Assembly (NCBI GenBank): GCA_937995275.1
Contig: CALKKN010000331.1
Coordinates: 1 to 10,374, forward strand
Length of the DNA: 10,374 nt
Direction of reading: 5' to 3'
Origin: an uncultured Lysobacterales bacterium
GTDB lineage: Bacteria > Pseudomonadota > Gammaproteobacteria > Xanthomonadales > SZUA-36
Positions 6,127-10,374 of the stretch are shown here, one piece after another (position 1 is the stretch's first letter; every line of letters starts with the position of its first letter). The position numbers and the translations under genes were made by a program. The notes below the pieces were generated by a model that saw nothing but the letters and a program-made list of their open reading frames with translations, did not search any database and was not told the DNA's origin.

Positions 6127-8411
6127 AAAACAAGGCGAGCAAGTGGCTGCGGGCAGCCTTTGCCGGGCTGCTGGGCTTGTGCCTGGCACCGGCCCTGCCG
6201 GCGATCGAATTCGACGAGGTCAGGGAGTTCGGGGACGTTTTCCGCATCTCCGGCGCGGCCGAGGGGCGCGAGCAGATCGAAGTCCGCTGGCAGATCGAGG
6301 ACGGCTATTACCTGTACAACAACCGCTTCCTGCGCTTCGCCGCGTCCACGGAGGGCGTCGTCCTGGGCGAAGCCGGGGTGCCGCCGGGCAAGGTCAGTTT
6401 TGATGAGTTGCTCGGGGAAGAGGTCGAGAAATACCACGGGGAACTGCGGGTCACCCTGCCGCTGGAGTCGGTGGCGCCGGGCGTCGAGGCCGTTGAACTG
6501 GTCGTGCGTTCCCAGGGGTGCCTCGAAAACGAGCTGTGCTATCCGCCGACCGAACAAACGCTGCGAGTCGCTCTGCCTGCCCCGGAGGCCGCCCTGGGGC
6601 CCGGCCTGCTGGCCGACCCGCTGGCCGTGGCGCCCGCGGCCGGGCTGTTGGGGGAGGGGGCGGCCGTGCCTGCGTTGCAGCCCGAAGAAGCCTTCGTCTA
6701 CGAGGCGATCGCGTTCGACAGCGATACGGCTCTGGTGCGGTTCACGGCCCAGCCCGGCTACTACCTGTACGTCGACAAGTTCCGCTTTGACGCGCGCGCG
6801 GAGGGGGGGGCGGTCGGAATCCGCGGCGTCGAGTGGCCCGAGGGCGTCATCAAGGACGACCCGGAATTCGGCCCGGTACCCGTTTATTTCGGCCAGGTCG
6901 AGGTGCCGGTGCATTTCGATCGCCAAGCCGGTCCGTCCCTGGATATGGTGCTCGAAGCGGACTTCCAGGGCTGCCGTGACGGCGATATCTGCTATCCGCC
7001 GATGTCCCGAACCGTCGCGTTCGCGCTGCCCGCCGGCGGCGGTGCAGCCAGTGCCGAAACCGGCGCCGGGGTGGCTATGGCCGCGCCGCCCGCTACGCAG
7101 CTCTCGGAGCAGGATCGGCTGGCCCGCCTGCTGACCGGCAATCCGGCCGCGGCGATCTTCGCGTTTTTTGTCGCCGGCCTGCTGCTGGCGTTCACGCCCT
7201 GCGTGTTTCCGATGGTGCCGATTCTGTCGGGGATCATCGTCGGGCAGGGTGATCGGCTGACGACGATGCGGGCGTTCTGGCTCTCGCTGGTGTACGTACT
7301 GGCCATGGCCGCGACGTACACCGTGGCCGGCGTGCTGGCCGGCCTGTTCGGCCAGAACCTGCAGGCCGTGTTCCAGAACCCGTGGATCATCGCCGCATTC
7401 GTGACGATATTCATCCTGCTGGCGCTGTCCATGTTCGGGTTCTACGACTTGCAGGTCCCCTCTCGCCTGCAGACCCGGTTGACGGAGGCGAGCAGCCGGC
7501 AAGAGGGCGGCGGATTCTGGGGCGTTGCCGTCATGGGTTTTCTGTCGGCCCTGATCGTCGGCCCCTGCGTGGCACCGCCGCTGATGGCGGCCTTGATCGT
7601 CATCGGTTCTTCGGGCGATGCCCTGCTGGGCGGTACCGCCTTGTTCGCCCTGTCGCTCGGCATGGGTGTGCCGTTGATCCTGTTCGGTGTCTCGGCCGGC
7701 AAGCTCGTGCCCCGTGCCGGCGCCTGGATGGACGCGATCAAGGCTGTTTTCGGGGTGGGCCTGCTGGCGCTGGCGATCTGGATGCTCGAGCGCATCCTGC
7801 CCGGTGGCTTGATCATGGTGCTCTGGGGCGCGCTGGCGATCGCTTGCGGCATTTATCTCGGGGCACTGGAGCGGATCGAGGCGGGCAGTTCCGGCTGGAA
7901 GAAGCTGTGGAAGTCACTGGGCGTGCTGCTGCTGGTGCTCGGCATCCTCGAACTCGTGGGCGCCGCGGCCGGGGGCGACTACTGGCTGAGACCGCTGGAG
8001 GGCGTCGGTGGATCGGCCGGTCCGGCCACAGAAGCGCACGAGACGGATTTCGTCCGGATCAAGTCCCTCGGCGACCTCCGCGAGGAACTGGATCGGGCCG
8101 CCGGCGCGGGCCAGGGTGCGATGTTCGATTTTTACGCCGACTGGTGCGTGGAATGCAAGCGGATGGAGCGCAACACGTTTCCCGATTCCCGTGTGCAGGG
8201 CCTTCTGGACCGCATGCGGCTGCTGCAGGCTGACGTGACGGCGCATGACGCGACAGACCAGGAGTTGATGCGGGCGTTCGACATCATCGGCCCCCCCGCC
8301 ATCCTGTTTTTCGACCGCAACGGTGACGAGATGAAAGCCTACCGCCTGGTGGGTTATTTCGATCCGGACGAGTTCGCGGCCCACCTGGGCCAGGTGCTCG
8401 CCGCGCAGTGA
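6123..8411 (+). CDS. dsbD: Thiol:disulfide interchange protein DsbD with two N-terminal alpha domains
   Basis: A 762-residue inner-membrane reductase, about 200 residues longer than E. coli DsbD (565). It moves electrons from cytoplasmic thioredoxin to periplasmic partners such as DsbC and cytochrome c maturation thioredoxins. A signal peptide occupies about 1-27. Two periplasmic DsbD-alpha domains follow. The first (about 30-150) has YYLYNNRF and a QGC...LCYPP pair (Cys133/Cys139). The second (about 190-303) has YYLYVDKF and QGC...ICYPP (Cys284/Cys290). The membrane domain (about 342-615) carries the redox cysteines Cys360 (AFTPCVFP) and Cys482 (VGPCVAPP). The C-terminal thioredoxin domain has DWCVECK (Cys675/Cys678) and a cis-Pro region, IGPPAI. 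All eight expected thiols, counting both alpha pairs, are intact. The start overlaps the cutA stop, and the stop overlaps the next gene's GTG. Longer upstream starts in this frame run through cutA and are rejected. An 8-G tract lies in the second alpha domain. Confidence 0.96.
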   Translation: MKNKASKWLRAAFAGLLGLCLAPALPAIEFDEVREFGDVFRISGAAEGREQIEVRWQIEDGYYLYNNRFLRFAASTEGVVLGEAGVPPGKVSFDELLGEEVEKYHGELRVTLPLESVAPGVEAVELVVRSQGCLENELCYPPTEQTLRVALPAPEAALGPGLLADPLAVAPAAGLLGEGAAVPALQPEEAFVYEAIAFDSDTALVRFTAQPGYYLYVDKFRFDARAEGGAVGIRGVEWPEGVIKDDPEFGPVPVYFGQVEVPVHFDRQAGPSLDMVLEADFQGCRDGDICYPPMSRTVAFALPAGGGAASAETGAGVAMAAPPATQLSEQDRLARLLTGNPAAAIFAFFVAGLLLAFTPCVFPMVPILSGIIVGQGDRLTTMRAFWLSLVYVLAMAATYTVAGVLAGLFGQNLQAVFQNPWIIAAFVTIFILLALSMFGFYDLQVPSRLQTRLTEASSRQEGGGFWGVAVMGFLSALIVGPCVAPPLMAALIVIGSSGDALLGGTALFALSLGMGVPLILFGVSAGKLVPRAGAWMDAIKAVFGVGLLALAIWMLERILPGGLIMVLWGALAIACGIYLGALERIEAGSSGWKKLWKSLGVLLLVLGILELVGAAAGGDYWLRPLEGVGGSAGPATEAHETDFVRIKSLGDLREELDRAAGAGQGAMFDFYADWCVECKRMERNTFPDSRVQGLLDRMRLLQADVTAHDATDQELMRAFDIIGPPAILFFDRNGDEMKAYRLVGYFDPDEFAAHLGQVLAAQ

Positions 8412-8986
8412 TAAAGCAGGGGATCATCCTGGTTGCGGTCGCCGTGGCTGCCGCGGGAGCCGGCTATTTCCTGGCGCGCAGCGTGGACCCGCGGAACGGG
8501 GCCGGACCGGCGGCGCACCCCGTGGGGCCGACTGCTGCCGAGGCCGCGCCGCAGTCGGATGAACTGCTCGGGCGACTGCGGCCGGATTTTACGCTGCAGG
8601 ACGCCGGTGGAACGGCCGTGTCCGCCGGCGACTTCGACGGCAAGGTGCTGCTGCTGAACTTCTGGGCCAGTTGGTGTGCCCCCTGCGTGGAGGAAATGCC
8701 CATGCTCGCCGACTTGCAGCGCGATTATGCAGGCCGTGGCCTACAGGTGATCGGTATCGCCCAGGACGACCATCAGCGCGCCAAGGCATTTGCGGCGGAC
8801 CTGGCGCTGGGCTACCCGTTGCTGTTCGGCATGGCCGATGCGATGCGGGCAGGGCGTCGGTATGGCAATCGCAGCGGCATGTTGCCCTATAGCGTGCTGG
8901 TCGATGGCAGGGGCATCGTGCGCTGGACCCATCTCGGCCCCCTCGCGCGCGAAGACCTGGAGGCCCGGGTGGCCGAACTGCGCTAG
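8408..8986 (+). CDS. Membrane-anchored TlpA/ResA-like thioredoxin-fold protein
   Basis: A 192-residue protein with an N-terminal membrane anchor (about residues 5-24), a low-complexity Ala/Pro linker (30-50) and a periplasmic thioredoxin domain. FWASWCAPC (residues 85-93) gives the redox pair Cys90/Cys93, and Pro160 in GMLPYSV is the cis-proline next to the active site. These are traits of the TlpA/ResA/CcmG group, which reduces apocytochrome c or other periplasmic disulfides. ResA-like proteins usually have CEPC; CAPC is also common in TlpA-type members, so the target cannot be told. The GTG start overlaps the dsbD stop by 4 bases and has no clear Shine-Dalgarno sequence, so translation likely depends on dsbD. 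DsbD is the natural electron donor. Confidence is high for the family and low for the exact partner. Confidence 0.9.
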   Translation: MIKQGIILVAVAVAAAGAGYFLARSVDPRNGAGPAAHPVGPTAAEAAPQSDELLGRLRPDFTLQDAGGTAVSAGDFDGKVLLLNFWASWCAPCVEEMPMLADLQRDYAGRGLQVIGIAQDDHQRAKAFAADLALGYPLLFGMADAMRAGRRYGNRSGMLPYSVLVDGRGIVRWTHLGPLAREDLEARVAELR

Positions 8987-9001
8987 GCTCGCGGCCTGAA
9001 C

Positions 9002-9015
9002 AATTTCACGAAATT
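9002..9015. promoter_or_regulatory. AT-rich perfect palindrome upstream of aroQ, possible operator
   Basis: AATTTC-AC-GAAATT is a perfect inverted repeat of 6-base arms around a 2-base centre, in an otherwise GC-rich region, 15 bases after the thioredoxin gene stop. The centre is too short for the full arms to fold as an RNA hairpin, and the shorter AATTT/AAATT stem would be weak. A site for a dimeric DNA-binding protein is therefore more likely than a terminator. No regulator is identified. Confidence 0.35.
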
Positions 9016-9113
9016 TTTACATCTGCCGGGAAATCGCCGCGATCTCCGTCAATACGGCAGCGAACTGTGGACAATATGAACACGATCATGCAGACTTTCA
9101 GCGAAGAGTGGAC

Positions 9114-9118
9114 GAGGT
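9114..9118 (+). promoter_or_regulatory. Shine-Dalgarno sequence of aroQ
   Basis: GAGGT lies 6 bases before the ATG at 9125, which fixes this start. Confidence 0.6.
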
Positions 9119-9124
9119 AATCCC

Positions 9125-9565
9125 ATGGCCAGCATCCTGGTTCTTAACGGACCCAATCTCAATCTGCTCGGCAGCAGAGAGCCTGACACCTACGGGCACC
9201 GCACCCTCGAGGAGATCATGGAGGACCTCACGCGTTTCGCCGGGGCTTGCGGGCATGAATTGACCTACCGTCAGGAGAACAGCGAGGGCGCACTGGTCGA
9301 CGCCATTCACAAGGCGGCCACGGCCGGTGTGGATTACATCATTTTTAACCCGGCGGCCTACACGCACACGAGCGTCGCGCTGAGAGACGCCATGCTGGCC
9401 GTCCGCATACCGTTCGTCGAGGTTCATCTTTCCGCCGTGGCGGCGCGGGAACCCTTCCGTCAGCTGTCGTATTTCTCGGACATCGCGATGGGCGTCATCA
9501 CCGGATTCCAGGGCGACAGCTATCTGCTGGCCCTGCAGGCCATCATCAATCACATCGAGCCCTAA
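9125..9565 (+). CDS. aroQ: 3-dehydroquinate dehydratase, type II
   Basis: A 146-residue cytoplasmic enzyme, the standard length, that converts 3-dehydroquinate to 3-dehydroshikimate in the shikimate pathway and forms dodecamers. Family motifs are [20 protein letters not shown] (residues 5-24), with Arg18 and catalytic Tyr23 on the active-site lid; [16 protein letters not shown] (74-89), with Asn75 and His81; and VEVHLSA (98-104), with Glu99, His101 and Ser103. Arg112 follows in [14 protein letters not shown]. The catalytic set is complete. One oddity is Ala104, where the family usually has Asn (HLSN or HISN). The gene sits directly upstream of accB, as in Pseudomonas and many gammaproteobacteria. 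It is probably co-transcribed with accB-accC, with a 39-base gap to accB that carries a stable hairpin. Confidence 0.97.
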   Translation: MASILVLNGPNLNLLGSREPDTYGHRTLEEIMEDLTRFAGACGHELTYRQENSEGALVDAIHKAATAGVDYIIFNPAAYTHTSVALRDAMLAVRIPFVEVHLSAVAAREPFRQLSYFSDIAMGVITGFQGDSYLLALQAIINHIEP

Positions 9566-9573
9566 ACCGGGCG

Positions 9574-9589
9574 CCGGGCTGCGGCCCGG
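9574..9589 (+). other. Intercistronic hairpin with UNCG-type tetraloop between aroQ and accB
   Basis: CCGGGC (9574-9579) pairs with GCCCGG (9584-9589) around TGCG, closed by a C-G pair: in RNA a C(UGCG)G loop of the extra-stable UNCG class. There is no T-tract, so it is not an intrinsic terminator. It ends just before the GGAGCGGAG stretch that serves as the accB ribosome binding site, and could protect or separate the two messages. Confidence 0.6.
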
Positions 9590-9604
9590 GCAGGAGCGGA
9601 GCTA

Positions 9605-10102
9605 ATGGACATCAGAAAAATAAAGAAACTCATCGAGTTGCTGGAGGGGTCCAGCCTCACGGAAATTGAGATCGTCGAGGGGGAGGAATCCGTGCGCCTC
9701 AGCCGCGGCGCCCCAGCCAGCGTCATCGCCGCGCCGGTGCACCACGGACTGCCAGCCCATGTCCAGGCCGCGGCGTGGTCCGCGCCCGCAATGGCGGACG
9801 CGGGGGAAACACCTGCGCCACGCGGTGGCGAAGAGGCCGGACCGAGCCAGGAGGAGGAAATTCCCGAGGGCGAACTGGCGCGGGCGCCGATGGTCGGGAC
9901 GTTCTATGGAGCGCCAAGCCCGGACACCGAGCCGTTTGTCTCGCTGGGGCAGAAGGTCAGCGAAGGGGAGACCATATGCATTATCGAGGCGATGAAGATG
10001 TTCAACCAGATCGAATCCGAAGTGTCCGGCACGGTGGTGGCAATCCTGGTCGAGAACGGACAGCCGGTGGAGTTCGACCAACCGCTGTTTGTCATCCGTT
10101 AG
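9605..10102 (+). CDS. accB: Biotin carboxyl carrier protein of acetyl-CoA carboxylase
   Basis: A 165-residue cytoplasmic subunit that carries biotin between biotin carboxylase (AccC) and the carboxyltransferase in the first step of fatty acid synthesis. The N-terminal 35 residues ([20 protein letters not shown] and on) are the conserved AccC-contacting segment. A flexible Ala/Pro/Glu-rich linker spans about 37-92. The biotinyl domain begins at [20 protein letters not shown] (91-110), which includes the 'thumb' typical of bacterial BCCP. The biotin attachment site is [12 protein letters not shown], with Lys131 the modified residue; Phe133 replaces the more usual Met or Leu. The start is preceded by GGAGCGGAG (9593-9601). 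accC follows after 9 bases, so the pair is surely one operon; autoregulation is known for accBC in E. coli but is not visible here. Confidence 0.97.
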   Translation: MDIRKIKKLIELLEGSSLTEIEIVEGEESVRLSRGAPASVIAAPVHHGLPAHVQAAAWSAPAMADAGETPAPRGGEEAGPSQEEEIPEGELARAPMVGTFYGAPSPDTEPFVSLGQKVSEGETICIIEAMKMFNQIESEVSGTVVAILVENGQPVEFDQPLFVIR

Positions 10103-10111
10103 CCACCCGCC

Positions 10112-10374
10112 ATGGCCGCACTCGAGAAGATCGTCATTGCCAATCGCGGCGAGATTGCGCTGCGGATCCTGCGCGCCTGCCACTCGATGGGTATCAAGAC
10201 CGTAGCCGTGCATTCGACGGTCGACCGCAACCTCAAGCACGTGGCCATGGCGGACGAATCGGTCTGCATCGGGCCGGCGCCGGCCACCGAGAGCTACCTC
10301 AACGTTCCCGCTATGATCGCGGCGACCGAGGTCACCGATGCGGTCGCGATCCACCCGGGATACGGTTTCCTGGC
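10112..10374 (+). CDS. accC: Biotin carboxylase of acetyl-CoA carboxylase, N-terminal part (3' end outside window)
   Basis: The frame opens at ATG 10112 and runs off the window after 87 complete codons of a protein usually about 450 residues long. The visible part is the N-terminal Rossmann-like domain of the biotin carboxylase/ATP-grasp family: [18 protein letters not shown] (residues 6-23), then VAVHST, then the conserved [18 protein letters not shown], and finally AIHPGYGFL at the edge. It carboxylates the biotin on AccB using ATP and bicarbonate. The ATP-grasp catalytic residues lie beyond the window. Adjacent accB favours AccC over related pyruvate or propionyl-CoA carboxylase subunits. 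No strong Shine-Dalgarno sequence is visible in the 9-base gap, so translation may be coupled to accB. Confidence 0.95.
   Translation, partial: MAALEKIVIANRGEIALRILRACHSMGIKTVAVHSTVDRNLKHVAMADESVCIGPAPATESYLNVPAMIAATEVTDAVAIHPGYGFL

Larger units (their letters stand above)
8987..9124 (+). other. Leader region of aroQ-accB-accC
   Basis: A 138-base gap, locally A/T-rich at 9000-9022, without a convincing gene. It holds a 14-base palindrome at 9002-9015 and the aroQ ribosome binding site. I see no intrinsic terminator with a stable GC stem for the upstream operon and no clear -35/-10 pair. Confidence 0.4.

Noticed and set aside
6087..7502. A 471-codon open frame on the minus strand opposite dsbD
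   Set aside because: Low-complexity His/Gln/Arg/Gly composition and full overlap with the clear dsbD frame; an antisense shadow of high GC content.
9076..9120. A 14-codon ORF just upstream of aroQ, possible leader peptide
   Set aside because: It has no Shine-Dalgarno sequence, no run of aromatic or other regulatory codons, and no attenuator hairpin after it.

Overview
The window is GC-rich, densely coded DNA of a gammaproteobacterial kind. The run cutA, dsbD, thioredoxin-like gene, aroQ, accB, accC resembles the order seen in Pseudomonas and Chromatiales-type genomes. The pairing of a pyrophosphate-dependent phosphofructokinase with a membrane pyrophosphatase is known from methanotrophs and other autotrophic or C1-using proteobacteria. 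I would guess a Chromatiales or Ectothiorhodospiraceae-like organism. That is an inference from gene content and order; no rRNA or other marker gene is present.

Layout. (1) 1-2550, plus strand: the 3' end of a PPi-phosphofructokinase gene, then hppA for a K+-independent proton-pumping pyrophosphatase, closed by a clear intrinsic terminator. (2) 2551-2742: a gap between convergent genes that carries a REP-type inverted doublet. (3) 2743-5628, minus strand: an apparent three-gene operon, read from high to low coordinates, of a flavin-reductase-like FMN protein, an M20 carboxypeptidase-G2-like metallopeptidase, and a P-loop NTPase of unknown function. The last two overlap by 4 bases. (4) 5629-8986, plus strand: cutA, dsbD and a TlpA/ResA-like thioredoxin, each overlapping the next by 4 bases. 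(5) 8987-10374, plus strand: aroQ, accB and the 5' part of accC.

How the genes work together. The first pair links reversible PPi-based glycolysis to a PPi-driven proton pump. The cutA-dsbD-thioredoxin unit handles metal tolerance and periplasmic thiol reduction, with electrons passing from cytoplasmic thioredoxin through DsbD to periplasmic partners. aroQ serves the shikimate pathway, and accB-accC supply the biotin carrier and biotin carboxylase of acetyl-CoA carboxylase. The minus-strand operon is the only part without a recognisable pathway.

Most of the window is core metabolism. The points most worth a second look are a DsbD with two complete N-terminal thiol domains, the uncharacterised P-loop NTPase/M20/flavoprotein operon, the REP doublet, and several small RNA or operator-like structures in leaders. 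I see no prophage, CRISPR array, tRNA, rRNA or transposase gene.
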